This document shows, in pieces, positions 1 to 11,386 of a DNA stretch of 64,000 bases; positions within the stretch are counted from its first letter, which is position 1, and each line of letters starts with the position of its first letter. The notes below the pieces were generated by a model. It searched no databases. It was given only the letters and a program-made list of their open reading frames with translations, and was not told the origin of the DNA. The stretch is from assembly GCA_037501455.1 (NCBI GenBank), contig CM074857.1:30331001-30395000 (forward strand), given 5' to 3'. The position numbers and the translations under genes are program-made. The DNA comes from Lantana camara. Lineage: Eukaryota; Streptophyta; Magnoliopsida; Lamiales; Verbenaceae.

Positions 1-798
1 ACATTGTTACATAAGTAATTCCATTAGTGAGTTAACGCGAGGGTCCCGTTCCCGAGGGTGCCCAGCTTAAGCTGTGGAATCCCTCGAAAATTTTTTAAGG
101 AATTTTACCAAGTAATGTGAATCATGAGCGTGAGATAAAATGAGCACAAGGGACACGCTTTTGTGAGGCCCCGATCAAGTTTTCTACAAGAAAAATTAAT
201 AGTTAAAGAACGCGAGGGGCCCGTTACCGAGGGCACCCTGGTTACTTAAAGTGTTACTTAGAAGATTTTCTCCTTAAGGAATTTTCCCTTAGAAATTCTT
301 CTTGGCAAGAAGCGCGAGGGTCCTGTTCCCGAGGGCTCCCTGGTTCTTTGAGAATTTCTTGGGTGGGATTCTCCATGAGCAATATTGCTAAGTGTTTCAA
401 CATTTCGAGTGTGTGCTAGAATCAGGTTCTAGTTACTCAGCTAGGGTTTAAATCGTGAACTAAATGTAGGATCTAGCTGCCCAACCCTTAACTAGCCATC
501 CCAGAACTGCTTTAATAGTTGGGGATATGGGCAAGTGCGTGTTCGACCATTCCGACACGGAAGACGCTCCATACGGAGTTAGCGCTCGATATGACCCTTG
601 CACAAGGGATCCGCTCGCCTTGTTCCTGCGTGGCAATTTGCCTAGGGATCCAAGGGGGGATTAAATAGCGTGTTATAAAGTATGCTTTGTACACAACTTT
701 ATTGTATAAAAGAAGTAAATTCCTTTGCTTTCTTTCTTTAATAAAGGATTATATTGAGCCCAAAGTTGGGATTTTACAGAATGTGTTCCTCAAAAAAT
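1..798 (-). other. 3' non-coding part of Tat-type Ty3/gypsy element
   Basis: This stretch lies downstream of the integrase of the minus-strand retrotransposon and carries no open frame that resembles a protein. Tat-type elements often have a long non-coding region between integrase and the 3' LTR, so I read it as that region. No polypurine tract or 3' LTR is visible, so the element runs off the left edge. It holds three spaced copies of a GC-rich motif, listed separately. Confidence 0.55.
35..345. repeat. Three dispersed copies of a GCGAGGGTCC...CCGAGGG motif
   Basis: A motif of about 32 bp (core GCGAGGGTCCCGTTCCCGAG) occurs at about 35-66, 210-244 and 311-345 in the same orientation, separated by unrelated AT-rich sequence. 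Shorter CCGAGGG pieces recur in the LTR on the right (about 6230 and 6365). It looks like an internal repeat of this retrotransposon family. No function can be read from it. Confidence 0.6.
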
Positions 799-2043
799 TT
801 AAACATAGAATCGTCGAAGGTTGCATGCGTTCCAGGGTCGAGGGAGACCCTCACCTTCAAGCATGTAGGTATTATTGGCTCTTACTTGGATGACCTTGAA
901 GGGCCATTCCCAATTTAGGTCTAATATGCCCATGTGCCTTGATACCTTCATTTTCTTTAACACCAAGTCTCCCAACTGGAACGTTCTTATTTTGACACGC
1001 TTGTTGTACTGTCTTGCCACTGACGCTTTGTACTTGTGGATATGCATCCAAGCGTTATCCCTTTTCTCTTCAAGAAAATCCAACTCGAGTGCCCGGTTCT
1101 CCTCGTTAGAGTTAGGTTCGAAATAAGCAACACGTGCTGACTCTTGAGCAATTTTCGCAGGTATCATAGCTTCTGAACCGTATACGAGGGAATAGGGAGT
1201 TTCACCCGTGGTGACTCGAGGTGTTGTGCGATAGGGCCATAAGGCTCCTTGTAGCTCTTTTGCCCATTCACCTTTTTTGCTTTTGAGCATTGTCTTCAAA
1301 TGCTATAAGATGATCCTGTTAGTAACTTCAGCTTGACCGTTGGCTTGAGGATGCCCCATGGAAGTGAATCGTAGCTCAATACCCAATTCCGAGCACCACT
1401 CTCGGGTATCTGCTGCAATGAATTGGGATCCGTTATCTGAAATCAATACTCTCGGAATACCATATCTGTAGATGATGTTTTTCCATATGAAGTCTCTGAC
1501 CACACGGAAAGTGATTTTGGCAACTGCTTCCGCCTCCGTCCACTTGGTGAAGTAATCCACTGCCAAGATAACAAATTTCTTTTGCCCTACAGCGATTGGC
1601 AAGGGGCCAACGATGTCAATGCCCCATCGATCAAAAGGCCAGACAACATCTATAGGGGTCATTTGAGTTGCGGGTAGCTGCGGGATATTAGAATGGAAGT
1701 GACACCTGGGGCACTTTTTAGAGAAATCAATTGCATCTTGTAGGAACGTGGGCCAATAGAAGCCACTTCTTGCCACTTTCTTGGCGAGGATACGTCCACC
1801 AGAGTGATTCCCACAACTTCCACTGTGAATATACTCAAGAACTTCTTTGGCCTGCATGGGTCTCAAACATTTCAGCGGAGGGCCTTGATATGAACGCTTG
1901 AAGAGTCTCCCCTCCCGGTCAAGGGAAAACTGAGTGGCTTTGTTCCTAACTTTCCTTGCTTCCACTTTGTCCGCAGGGCAGACACCATCCATGATGAATC
2001 TGACGATATCATGAAGCCAATAAGGCTCGGATGGGTCAATCAT
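799..2043 (-). pseudogene. Ty3/gypsy integrase, one nonsense codon
   Basis: Integrase region of the pol polyprotein, which inserts retrotransposon cDNA into chromosomes. The zinc-binding region is visible as the IHSG...NHSGG histidines and a CPRC pair. The catalytic core follows, with the acidic residues in GIDIVGPL, SDNGSQF and QANGQAEV (D, D, E). The C-terminal part (799-1299) includes the typical GALWPYRTTPR and PYSLVYG segments. The two halves are in one frame and are separated only by a TAG at 1300-1302, where the family usually has glutamine (NRIIL-Q-HLK). The following RNase H is in another frame, so this copy cannot make a full polyprotein. Orientation and order (RT, RH, aRH, IN on the minus strand) are normal for Ty3/gypsy elements. 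Confidence 0.9.
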
Positions 2044-2045
2044 GC

Positions 2046-2520
2046 TTACCTCTTAAGGCGTACCTTTTCTTTTATCAAAGGCTCTTCTACTCTTAGAAAA
2101 GTAACGGAGTGCTCGCACGATCCTTCGAGGGCGGAGATGAATTTTGAGAGGGCATCTGCATGTTCATTTTCTGCCCTTGGAACCTGTAACAAGTGAAACT
2201 CTTTAAACTTGTCGATGGCTTCCTTAGCCTTTCCCAAGTATTGCACCATGGTGGCTTCTCGAGCCTCATATGTTCTTTCAATTTGGCTCGCGATCAACTG
2301 CGAGTCAACGTAGACCGTGATTCGAGAAAATCCATTTTGGAGAGCAATCTTTAGCCCTTGGATGAGAGCCTTATATTTTGCCTCATTGTTGATAACTTGG
2401 AAATCCAATCTGATCATGAAATCTATCTCAGCTCCGTCGGGGATCCCTAAGGGTCACCCCTACTCCTCCCCCTTGAGAGGTCGACAAGCCATCTGTGTGT
2501 AGGAGCCATAAGCCACTGTT
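2046..2520 (-). pseudogene. Second (archaeal-like) RNase H of Tat-type element
   Basis: This is an extra RNase H domain between the normal retroelement RNase H and integrase. It begins with HTDGLSTSQGGGVGVTL (the usual DGS/T start of the fold) and continues after a frameshift near 2440 with INNEAKYKALIQGL, VYVDSQLIASQI and the late ENEHADALSK motif. These carry the acidic D, E, D, D positions of the fold. A second RNase H here is a known mark of the Tat clade of Ty3/gypsy elements, so it fixes the lineage. The frame then breaks again before integrase at about 2044. Its substrate would be the RNA strand of RNA-DNA hybrids during reverse transcription. Confidence 0.85.
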
Positions 2521-2574
2521 TTTCATAGGTATGGGCGCTATGCCAAAGCGCTCGACTAGCAGATCGACTACCAC

Positions 2575-2784
2575 CTATGCTTGTATAGCTGTCCTCGGTT
2601 CGTAGCTGATGTCAAACTGGCTCAGCTCAATAGCCCATTTAATTAATCTCCCTGAAACATCAGGCTTTGATAGGACTTGCCTCAAGGGTTGGTCTGTAAG
2701 CATTGTGATGGAATGAGCCTGAAAATATGGTCTTAGCCTTCTCGATGCATTCACGAGGGCAAATGTGAACTTCTCAATCTCCAA
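2575..2784 (-). pseudogene. Retroelement RNase H (first), partial
   Basis: A 70-residue fragment matches the RNase H that follows RT in Ty3/gypsy pol: EKFTFALVNASRRLRPYFQ, then ITMLTDQPLRQVLSKPDVSG and RLIKWAIELSQFDI. The region between it and the RT (2785-2992) has lost its open frame through stops and small indels. It stands upstream of the second RNase H, giving the dual arrangement of Tat elements. Confidence 0.85.
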
Positions 2785-2992
2785 GTATTTCTTTTTCGCA
2801 CCCTGTAAAGTTTAACTCCAATAATAGATCGGTAGGTGCTTACGCTCGCGTATAGCCACTAGGACCGCGCTAGTTGCTTCTAGAGAAACCTAGAGGTAGA
2901 TGAATAGACTTTCATTCTCAATCAGTTTTGTTAGCAGTGGCGCACGAGAGGTAGGTCTTCATATCTTGCAACGGTTTCTCACACTCTTCGGT

Positions 2993-3709
2993 CTAGGTAA
3001 AGTTTCTGGCATTGCGCAGAATCTTAAAGAACGGCAAATTCCTATCTTCTGAGCATGATATAAATCTGTTAAAGGAGATTATCTTTCCCACCAAGACTTG
3101 CACTTCCCTGACATTCCGAGGGGAAGGGATTTCCATGATGGCTTTGATTTTTTCAGGGTTAGCTTCAATTCCATGCTGACTAACCACATATCCCAGGAAT
3201 TTACCCCATCGGACTCCAAATGTACACTTGGAGGGATTCAATTTCATGCCATACTGGCGTAATATGTCAAAAGTTTGCTTCAAATCCTGTAGGTGGGAGT
3301 GTTCACGCTTGCTTTTGATGATCATGTCATCCACGTACACCTCCATGGAATCATCTATCTCGCGCTCGAACATTCTGTTAACAAGGCACTGATATGTTGC
3401 TCTTGCATTCTTCAATTCAAACGGCATGACCAAGAAGCAGTACACCCCCAGATGTACGACAAAGGAGGTTTTCGAGCGATCCTCGGGGGCCATGAAAATC
3501 TGATAATAACCCTGAAATGCGTCCATCATGCTCATTAATTCACAACCTACTGTTGAGTCCACCAATTGATCAATTCGAGGCAGGGGGGTATGGATCTTTA
3601 AGGCAGGCTTTGTTGAGATCCGTGAAATCATTGTACATCCGCCACTTGGTGGAACTCTTTGGCACAAGGACAACATTATATAGCCATTCTGGGTATAAGA
3701 TAGACTCAA
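2993..3709 (-). pseudogene. Ty3/gypsy reverse transcriptase
   Basis: Reverse transcriptase core of the Tat-type element. The open 238-residue segment includes PLPRIDQLVDST, the MDAFQGYYQI block that holds the first catalytic aspartate, the KTSFVVHLGVYCFLVMPFELKNA block, and the YVDDMIIKS active site near 3320. The first part of the domain lies in a different frame around 3600-3720. The YVDD box is intact here, but other parts of pol are broken, so activity of the whole is unlikely. Confidence 0.92.
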
Positions 3710-3713
3710 TGTA

Positions 3714-4397
3714 CTAAACCTCGAGGAGCTTGTTCACTTCCTCCTCAATGGCCTTCTTCCGGAACCCGTGGATTTCGGCCGTCCTCTCGGGTATGCGGAA
3801 CTTGATCTTCTGGTGGTAAGTGGGAATGATCGCCTTGAAATCAACAAGGGCTGAGCGCCCGATTATGATGTTATAAGGGATCTCAATCTCCACTACTGCG
3901 TATATAACCATCAGAGTCTTCCGCTGTGGGGCACGACCAAAGGAGGTAGCCAAGCGAATTTATCCTCGTGGGACTACCTCAGAGCCCGCAAAGCCTATGA
4001 GGGCCGTTTTGAGAGGCTCCAGGGGGATGTTGGTGATATTCATTTTTTGGAAGGTAGAATAAGGGAGAACATTCATTGAGCTTCCACTATCAAAAAGAAC
4101 CCTTTTTACAACGTGGTTGTGAACATCTAGGCTAACCACCATGGGGTAGTCAGAGGTTTCACTGACCCCATGGGGTGTTACAATATGTCCTAGGTCCCTA
4201 TTACTGAACCCTATCACTTCATTTTCCTTAGAGTTGGGAGCGCTCGATTCCTTGATAGCATAAACATGTCTGGGCGCCGAGGGCCGCTGATCATAGCTAC
4301 GAACGTAGCGGCGGCGAGATGAGTTGGTATCTCCCCCTGAGGAGCCTCCAGCAGTCATGTGGATGACCGCCAATGGTGCATTTTCTGGTTCAGGCAT
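3714..4397 (-). pseudogene. Ty3/gypsy aspartic protease region
   Basis: Two adjacent open segments (3960-4397 and 3714-3953). The first contains the retropepsin active site VLFDSGSSMNVLP, followed by the LKTALIGFAGSEVVPRG flap region. The second continues with YNIIIGRSALVDFKAI, the hydrophobic GR motif of the domain end, and runs into the linker before RT. Stops separate the two pieces. The protease would cut the gag-pol precursor. Confidence 0.85.
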
Positions 4398-4574
4398 TTT
4401 TTGCTTTCCCTTGTTGCTGCTCTCTGGTTGGTGCCCTGGGGGGCTCTGTGAGCGTGACGGACTCCTCCTCCGAGCCTTAGTTCACTTGTTCCATTGTTTA
4501 TCATACCGTTCCAGAACCCTGACAAACTCCTTCAAGTGGCCTCCAGCGATGAGTCTTTGTATCTCACTTTCTAG

Positions 4575-4772
4575 CTAATGACATTCATCTGTGTCATGCC
4601 CATTTTGTTTGTGGAAGGCGCAATACTTTCTCGAGCACCTTTGGGTTTCAGTCTTCCTTAGTTTCTGGGCCTTTTGAAGAGGTTCTTGTCTAAAAGGGAG
4701 TAGATCTCGGAAATTGGCCGGTCGAGTGGGATTCTCTCGTGCTTGCGAGGGGGAGGTGGTGATTTGCGTCAA
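4575..4772 (-). pseudogene. gag C-terminal zinc-knuckle-like segment
   Basis: Short segment between gag and protease. It ends with KYCAFHKQNGHDTDECH, a C-H-H-C cluster typical of the gag end in Tat-type elements and probably nucleic-acid binding. It is separated from the gag core by a broken stretch at 4773-4938. Confidence 0.7.
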
Positions 4773-4938
4773 TCCTTGTGAACGTCCTCTCGTCCTCGTT
4801 CACCCTTGTGGTGGCTTGTTGGTCGAGGGACGTTGGATTTGTACATATCTTTGAGCGCGAAGAAGGGCTCAACGATCTCTCTCAGCTCCATGGGGGACGT
4901 AGGTCTCTTCTTGACAATGGCTTCAGAGAATTCATTGC

Positions 4939-5766
4939 TCACATAGTGTTTATGGTTGATGGCCTCTCGACTAAGAGCACCTCCTTGTTGAATCGAGTGA
5001 AGAAGGACCGGAGTGACTCATTTTTGCCTTGGACCAAGTTATATAGGACCGTGGATGCAGTGACTGGAGCCTTCAGGAAATTGAAGTGATTCAGGAAAGC
5101 ATTGGTAAGGTCTTCGTACCCCCTAATCGAGCGGGGTGGCAGTCGCTTGTACCATTTTTGGGCCATTCCCACGAGGGAGGTGGCAAACATCTTGACCCAG
5201 TAATGACTGGAATGCTCATAGAGGTGCATCAGGTGCAGAAAATAGTCTAAATGTTCCGCAGAATCAGTGGTCCCATCATAGTGGTTGATGGAAGTGGGGA
5301 CTTTGCCCATTCTAGCTTGGGCCATCAAAACTTCCTCAACGAGGGGAAAGCCCCTCGCTAGGGGGTGGTGATATCCCCCCTCATTGTCATAATCCTCATA
5401 ATTCTCCTCTTGTTCACGGTGTCGAGGAGCGTGGTTCTGGATGGCTGGGCGGCGAGCGTCTCTAGCCTTGGCTCTCTCGCCCCCGGTTTGGAGGGCTTGA
5501 GACCGTGCTCGAGAGAGCTGCTCAACCATATCTTGTAAACCTTGCAGTTGGTCTTGCACAGCCGCGAGTAGGTTTGGATCTTCTCCATCTGCTTTGCTTT
5601 CTCGTTTCGAGGCTTGAGAATGAACATCGGCATCAACATCAATTTTTTCCACAGGCTCTTTACCCTTGTCAGCTTGTGGACGTTCCTGCACTTCCCTCGG
5701 TGGGGCTTCTCTTGCATTGACTGGTGGGGGTGGTGACCGAGCCTGTAAGACGGCTTGGGCGACCAT
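4939..5766 (-). pseudogene. Ty3/gypsy gag core
   Basis: This 275-residue segment is the retrotransposon gag domain that forms virus-like particles. After a charged, low-complexity first half come YDGTTDSAEHLDYFLHL, MFATSLVGMAQKWYKRLPP and the DLTNAFLNHFNF to SLRSFFTRFNKE region, which are the conserved gag helices. I take the ATG at 5766 because it lies just inside the LTR (ending near 5811). The downstream end is out of frame with the zinc-knuckle piece. Lineage follows from the dual RNase H downstream. Confidence 0.88.
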
Positions 5767-5810
5767 TAGAGGGTGGACCTACTACCCCCCATCACTTTGT
5801 AATTTGTTTG

Positions 5811-6657
5811 TGTGGGGAAACGAGAGTCGGAAAGCTCAAATGATGGTAGCCGGAGAAGATGGATTCTTCCTGCTAGGAATAAACACACAGTCAGAAGGCC
5901 AAGCTGGGGGAATGGGGGGTTAGACCCAATTTGTCTCTCCGACACTCAAGTCAGATGATGGATGAAGAAGATGAAGTGTGTAAAGCAGAGTCTGGGAGAA
6001 TGGAACTTGCTTACATAGTGAGACGATCTCCAGGTATTTATAGTTGAGGGTCAAGGCCCTTTTGGTAATTGCGGTCATGTGGTCCTGTATTGATGTTGCC
6101 CTAGATATGTGGCGCAATGAGGAGTCTCTAAAAGGGATCTCCTACAAAAGCCTGTGAAAAGGTTAGTGGTGGCAACAGTGGCAGGTGTGTGGGTATGTAC
6201 TTTGTGTCAGAGAGCCTTTTGGGGTTGTTACCGAGGGCAAAACATGCTCGGGTTTGGATAGTGACCTTGAGGCTCGCAGGTCCAAGGGGCACCTGGGCTC
6301 GAGGCATGATCATGATGAGAATGGTTTCTCCCTTGTAGTGATGGAGGGGTGCTCTCAAGGGAACAGTCCCGAGGGTTGAGCGGTGCCCGTAGGTGAAACC
6401 TTGCTCATATGCTCGGGAAGGCCCAGGTCCCTTGTGAAGATGGAACGACCATTTCCTCGAGGGGAATTCCTAATCACGAGGGAGGATGTGAAGTGTTCTT
6501 GAGGCACCACGCTGTGATGCGAGGATTGGGCCACGTGTAGCTTATGTGTCACGAGCGTAATTTAGCCTCACATAAAATTACTAGTTGAGATTAATAATCA
6601 ATAGCCGTTTTATTTAGGTTATTAATTAACAATAATCTTTAATTTTTTGAATCAACA
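5811..6657 (-). repeat. 5' LTR of the Tat-type element (approximate bounds)
   Basis: Read on the minus strand, it would start TGTTGATTC (6657) and end GTTTCCCCACA (5811), giving TG...CA ends. It aligns over most of its length with a diverged copy at 8784-9595, including the blocks around AGTCAGAAGG, TATTTATAGTTG, GTGGCGCAATGAG and AGCGTAATTT. About 75 bp near the outer end have no counterpart in that copy. I do not see a convincing primer binding site next to 5811, so the inner boundary is the weaker one. Confidence 0.6.
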
Positions 6658-6671
6658 GTTGCCCCCTCTTC
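6658..6671 (-). other. Polypurine-tract-like sequence outside the LTR
   Basis: On the minus strand the bases GAAGAGGGGGCAAC sit directly before TGTTGAT, the putative LTR start. This is the arrangement expected before a 3' LTR, yet a gag follows this LTR. See the finding on a shared LTR. Confidence 0.4.
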
Positions 6672-7033
6672 AAGAGTCGACCAAGTTATTTTGAGAATTT
6701 ATGAAAGCCGGACTTGAAGTAATCGATCTCCTCCTTGTTTTTTTTTTTTTTTTTTTTTAATTTGGGTCAACAAATTACGATTTGAGGATCCATAGCTCCG
6801 TAAATACATAATTCTAATTAAAGTCAACCATGAAAAAGAGATGCACCAAAATTTGTATGGTCCTCCACGTACCTCAACAACAACTTCTTCAATTCATCCA
6901 TTTCTGGTTTCTTTCTCTCTTAGTTTTGGCAACCGAATCGGGCCAACTTAGACGCAAGTAAAGTCACCTACTTTATCCCCACAAGCAACAATCATTGGGC
7001 CATAAATGCATACAAAAGCTCTTTGGTCATAAC
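6672..7033. other. Intergenic, no gene seen
   Basis: This stretch holds a T-rich run near 6740-6760 and otherwise unremarkable AT-rich sequence. No protein similarity or RNA gene is recognised. It continues directly at 8264 once the MITE is removed. Confidence 0.6.
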
Positions 7034-8262
7034 CATGGTTCGCAGTCGCTGCCGCGGGGAACGGAATGGGGGGCACCGTTCCAGTTCCAATATCATGTCG
7101 CTGAACGGTCACGGCAATTCATGGAACGGAGGGCATTTTAACGGTAAATATAATTGATTAATGTATCGATACAAATAGAAGTTTATCCACTATCATACAA
7201 TACCGCAAATATTAAAATAAATAAAAGGGAGAATTACATTTGACTACCCTGTATTTAGGCCTAATTACAACGCAATCCATTATTATCGAGAAATTACAAT
7301 TTAGTCTCTAGCTTTTGAGAACCGTTTGTGATCCCTAGGGCTCCGTTATGTCATTCCAAAAATACCCCTAATTTGTTGTTAAAGTCATATTTTGTAGGGA
7401 TCGTTTTGTTATTTTTGTAAACTTTAGGGATGATTTTGTAATTTTAGTCATATATTCAATGTAACACTTATAAAACTATCAGGGACATAAGTGTACTTTT
7501 ACAAATTCAGTTAAGGGACCTCAAACCAAACAAGATTTATAGGGACTAAAACGTAATTTCCTGATAATGATGGACTGTGTTGTAATTAGGCCTAAATGCA
7601 GGGTAATCAGATGTAATTCTCCCTAAATATAATAACAATACATTATTTACTAATAATAAGTGGAATGACGAGGGGGAATGATTGTTAAAATAAATAAGAT
7701 AAGTTGAACCATAAAATATTAAGCACAAATTCACAATTATACTATTCATGTACTCATATAGTTTAATTTTATTAAATATATTAAGCCCTTACTATCTGAT
7801 TTAATTTTACTTAATTTGACATCAATTAATCATTACTAAGTCATTTAAATTTGGACTATTTAATCTCCAACCTGCATCAAACTCCTTTACGAGCCCAAAC
7901 TTTTAAACCTAATTAACGTAATAAATAATAATATAGCCCATTACCTATACAAGCCCATTAATTTTTCTAATTAAATTAGAAAAACCTAGTTTATCCTATA
8001 TTTATCCCTTCATCAACTCGTGCCACACAAAGCAGCCGCAGCAGCCATCTTTCTCGCACGCAGTAGCCGTCTTTCTTGTCGTTCCAAACCGTTCCATGCC
8101 ATGAAATCGTCGTTATATTCCGATTTCGATCGAGAAAATGGGGTGGAATGCCATTCCGGCCGATTTCGCGGCGTTCCACCCCCGTCAAGGTGGAATGGCC
8201 ACTGTCAATCCGGTTGCAGAACGCCCGTTCCGGCCGTTATCACGGCATTCCGGCGAACCATG
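7034..8262 (+). mobile_element. hAT-like MITE, CATGGTTCGC family, copy 1
   Basis: The ends are inverted: CATGGTTCGC at 7034 and GCGAACCATG ending at 8262. The flanks show TCATAAC at 7027-7033 and at 8264-8270, so 7 of 8 expected target bases match. The subterminal sequence is rich in GGAACGG/CCGTTCC. It carries no transposase frame. A second copy lies inverted at 15021-15915 and aligns through the body. Copy 1 is longer because a Mutator-like MITE is nested at 7227-7623. The 8-bp target fits hAT, but the assignment rests on target size only. Confidence 0.82.
7227..7623. mobile_element. Mutator-like MITE copy 1, nested in the hAT MITE
   Basis: About 397 bp with long inverted ends: GGGAGAATTACATTTGACTA at the left and the complementary AGATGTAATTCTCCC at the right, pairing over about 60 bp with few mismatches. 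Alignment to the second host-MITE copy shows it is an insertion. Flanks TAAATAAAA and TAAATATAA match at 8 of 9 bases, fitting a 9-bp Mutator target, although the site is AT-rich. Two relatives lie at 20592-20984 and 35244-35694. Confidence 0.8.
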
Positions 8263-8783
8263 ATCATAACTCATAAGGCATGAGAATGGGAGGACATGGC
8301 ATTAATGACCCTCAGCCGCTCTCTTTTGCTTTTCACATTTCCAGACCATATATGCTCATCACCAACACAAGCTCATCAAGAATATTCATTCATGGCACTC
8401 ACATGCTCGAAGCTTTCACAACAAAAAATTCATCAATTTCCCACGTTAATTTCCCTTGGAAAGTCATCGGAATCGAAGCAACCGATGGGTTACTGATGGC
8501 TTTTCACGGGAGATGGCCGTCCCATAAACAATTGTTGGCAAAATTTTCCACAAGGATACGGACGAAAAATAGTGGAAATAAAAATTATGGCTACGAAATA
8601 TCGACAGGAAGCCATGGGAATGTTGATGAATGGGGGAAAATAATTTCCACTTTCCAACGGACATCCCATCACAAAACCCTCAATTTCTCGAAATTAAATA
8701 AAAAAGTTTCCGAGAGAATTCCGTTGGTGATGGTGTTTGATTCCACGAGGGTCAAACTCCGGTCACTTTCTATTTAGTTAAGG
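8263..8783 (+). other. Unrecognised fragment with 165-codon open frame (8280-8777)
   Basis: An open frame of 165 codons starts at an ATG 18 bases from the MITE and ends before the LTR-like copy. I do not recognise the protein in this frame or in the other two. A shorter frame from 8296 and a third-frame segment near 8760-8830 look equally protein-like. That suggests a decayed coding piece with frameshifts, or chance. No function is proposed. Confidence 0.25.
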
Positions 8784-9595
8784 TGGGGAAACAAATGATG
8801 CAGCTCAAGGTGGATCCCCGGAAAAGGTAAGGGCTCTACCTACTAGGACAAACACCAAGAAAGTCAGAAGGTCAAGCTGGGGGACTGGGGGGTGATTCCT
8901 AGTTTGGCTCTCCGATGCTCAAGTCAGATAATGTCTTGAGGAAGATGAAGTAGAAAGCAAAATGCAGAACTTCAGTAAATATTGCTTGCTTACAGTGGAG
9001 AAGAAGGCATCGCCTATTTATAGTTGATGGTTGGGGACCCTTTGGTAATTTGTCGTTTGTGGTCCTGCCTAATTGTTGCCCTAACACGTGGCGCAATGAG
9101 AGAAACCTAGGCGGAATCTTCTGCAAAAGCTGCCGAAAAGGTGGTGCGAGCAACAGTAGCAGGTGCGCGGGCGTGTACGGGGGGTCAGAGAGCCGTTTTG
9201 GGGGTTGGTAACGAGGGCCGAGAGTGCGCTCGTGTCAACCAAGACAGATGGGCTTGGAGATCCGTATGTGGATCAGTGCCAAAGCAGTGTAACGAGGGGG
9301 AGTTGGGTCCCCTCAGTCTGCTGTCGCATGGAAGTTTATCCGAGGAGAGGTAGCGCTCATGGATAGCGTCCTTAGAGCAATGGGGGTGCGCATTACAGTA
9401 GAGGCGGGCGCTCGCTAATGAGGCACGGGTGGTCATGTGTTTCATGATTATGACAACACGCTTCATGTGTGACTTTTGATCAGCGAGGGTCCTGGCCGCT
9501 CGTAAGGACTTATTTGGGAGACCGTCGAATCCACTTGTCACGTGCTGACTGTGCCACGTGTCCAAATGTGGACCAAGCGTAATTTGACCCCATCA
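8784..9595 (-). repeat. Diverged LTR related to the Tat-type element
   Basis: It shares, in the same order and orientation, the blocks of the LTR at 5811-6657: AGTCAGAAGG, TATTTATAGTTGATGG, CACGTGGCGCAATGAG, GTCAGAGAGCCGTTTTGGGG and AGCGTAATTTGACC. On the minus strand it begins TGATGGGGTC and ends near GTTTCCCCAC. No gag or pol lies beside it on either side, so it is either a solo LTR or a truncated copy. I could not find a matching 5-bp target duplication. Confidence 0.7.
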
Positions 9596-9949
9596 GTTGG
9601 TAGTCCGTCGCTAAAGAAAAAAGAAAAATATAATCTCTATAGTTTCCGACGGAATATAAAGGAAAAGGATAATCTTTATAGTTTCCAACGGAACATATAA
9701 ACAAAAAATATAAAAAATATATTTTTCAACATAATCGTCTTAGGAATCCGTCTGAATCGATGAATGAAAAATATAAAATATATTCCCTGATGGAGTTTCC
9801 ATGGGAAAGTTAAAGGTAAAATATATAATTATATATTTTCTGATGGAGTTTTTGTCAGAATTTTGTTGAAAATATATTTAAAAAAATAATATTTTTTATT
9901 TTTTAATAATTTTCCCTATTCAAAATATGTTAATATAGCAAGAAAGAGT
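9596..9949. repeat. AT-rich stretch with TCCGACGGA-type motifs
   Basis: Motifs such as TCCGACGGA and TCCAACGGA recur between AT-rich spacers. They resemble the subterminal motifs of CACTA elements such as the one at 36595-48688, so this may be a worn CACTA end. No CACTA terminus is seen. Confidence 0.3.
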
Positions 9950-10698
9950 TTGGTTGGGCTATTAGCCCATAGAGATATTAGGTACTACGCTTAATATTCA
10001 GTTTGGTAGGAAATATTAAGTGAGGTTGGCCCGACCAATTTAATATTCGGCCCGCTCAGGCCCTCAACTATTCACGTATTAACCCTCACTACTCATTTTC
10101 AATTTCGGGTGATATTAACACTCGTTGGTTCTCAGCGCAAATTGTCCGGTCACTGTACACTTTACCCCGTTCCATAATTTTCCCCGCTTCTCATTCTTCC
10201 TTACTTACACCTCTCTTCAGCTGTGCTAGGGTTAGAGTTCGTGTGTCAATTTTTTGCAGCTAAGGGGTTAGGAAGGTGGAGCTTATAGGTATGGACATCT
10301 TTCCTCTCTTTTGTTTTTACGAAATTTAATTATTTGCACAAAATTGCTGCGGGTGTTGCAAGTTTTAAGGCATTATTTGCAGGCGCGGGTTTTGTAGGTT
10401 CAACTATAAGAGGGAAGCGCAAATATGATCTGAGCAAGTAATTTTTTTCATATCTGGGAATAATTTCTTATAATTAGTTAGTGTGCGAGATTATTGGTTA
10501 AGATTTCTTGAGTCTTGGTATGTTGATAGTGTGGTGTTGATGTCGTGGGATTGACATGTCATTGCGCTGATTGTGTACTTCTTCAGTTGTTTCTTCGTTG
10601 AAACCTATGTTCTTTGGCTAGTCGCCCTTTTAGCCGTCGACAGGTCCCTTCCCACTTTTGATTTTGGTTATTGATTCCTAGGAATTGGATTCTCAGAT

Positions 10699-11386
10699 TT
10701 GTTAAAACTTGTAATGGATTCACACACGAAGGTAAGGTTCTTGGCTTGGGTAGAATTTATATTGAAACGTACTGCTCTGTTCATTGCTCTGCTTTATTTG
10801 TTGTCTATTTGGTACAATGAAACTGCCGAGAGTGAGAGACGCTTCCGTAAGCGTCGATACTCTATCATAGCAAATCAGTCGGACCAACTAAAACACTTGC
10901 GCCGTTTCACACAAGTTAGTGATCAAAACTGCATCGATAACCTTCGGATGGACCAGAATACTTTCTGTCGGTTGTCGTATTTGCTCGAACATTTTGGTGG
11001 GCTAACACGTGACAGATTTGTTACCATTCCGTTTAAATTGGCAATTTTCCTGAACATCTTAGCTCATCACCATAAGAACCGAACAGTGAAAAGCCATTTC
11101 TATTGTTATTGCTGATTGAGCCAGCTCCCGTCCCAGAAGACTGCACAACAGAGCCATGGAAACATTTCAAGGTTAGTTCCATTTATTTGTTTGGCATCTA
11201 CGTCGTAGTTTATTGTTGTTTATTTGGAAGTACTTTGATTATTGGAATGCAAACGACACTGCTTGGATTGTTGATTGACTAGTTCATATGCTTAAATGTT
11301 TGCTTATATTTGTTGGTAGGGGTGCCTTGGTGCGTTGGATGGTACATATATCGATGTAATTATCCGGCAAAAGGATCAACCTAAAT
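10699..11386 (+). pseudogene. PIF/Harbinger transposase fragment
   Basis: The frame from 10699 encodes a plant Harbinger-type transposase N-terminal part. Recognisable features are SDQNCIDNLRMDQNTFCRLSYLLEHFGGL and the KLAIFLNILAHHHKNRTVK helix region. After SHF the frame jumps to LLLIEPAPVPEDC...PWKHFK near 11107-11160, so a central piece is missing. An intron-like gap (GT near 11171, AG near 11319) leads to GCLGALDGTYIDV at 11320-11386, where the aspartate of DGT is the first catalytic residue. Nothing of the second and third catalytic residues is present. The transposase is therefore dead. The last part is duplicated at 11602-11670. Confidence 0.8.
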
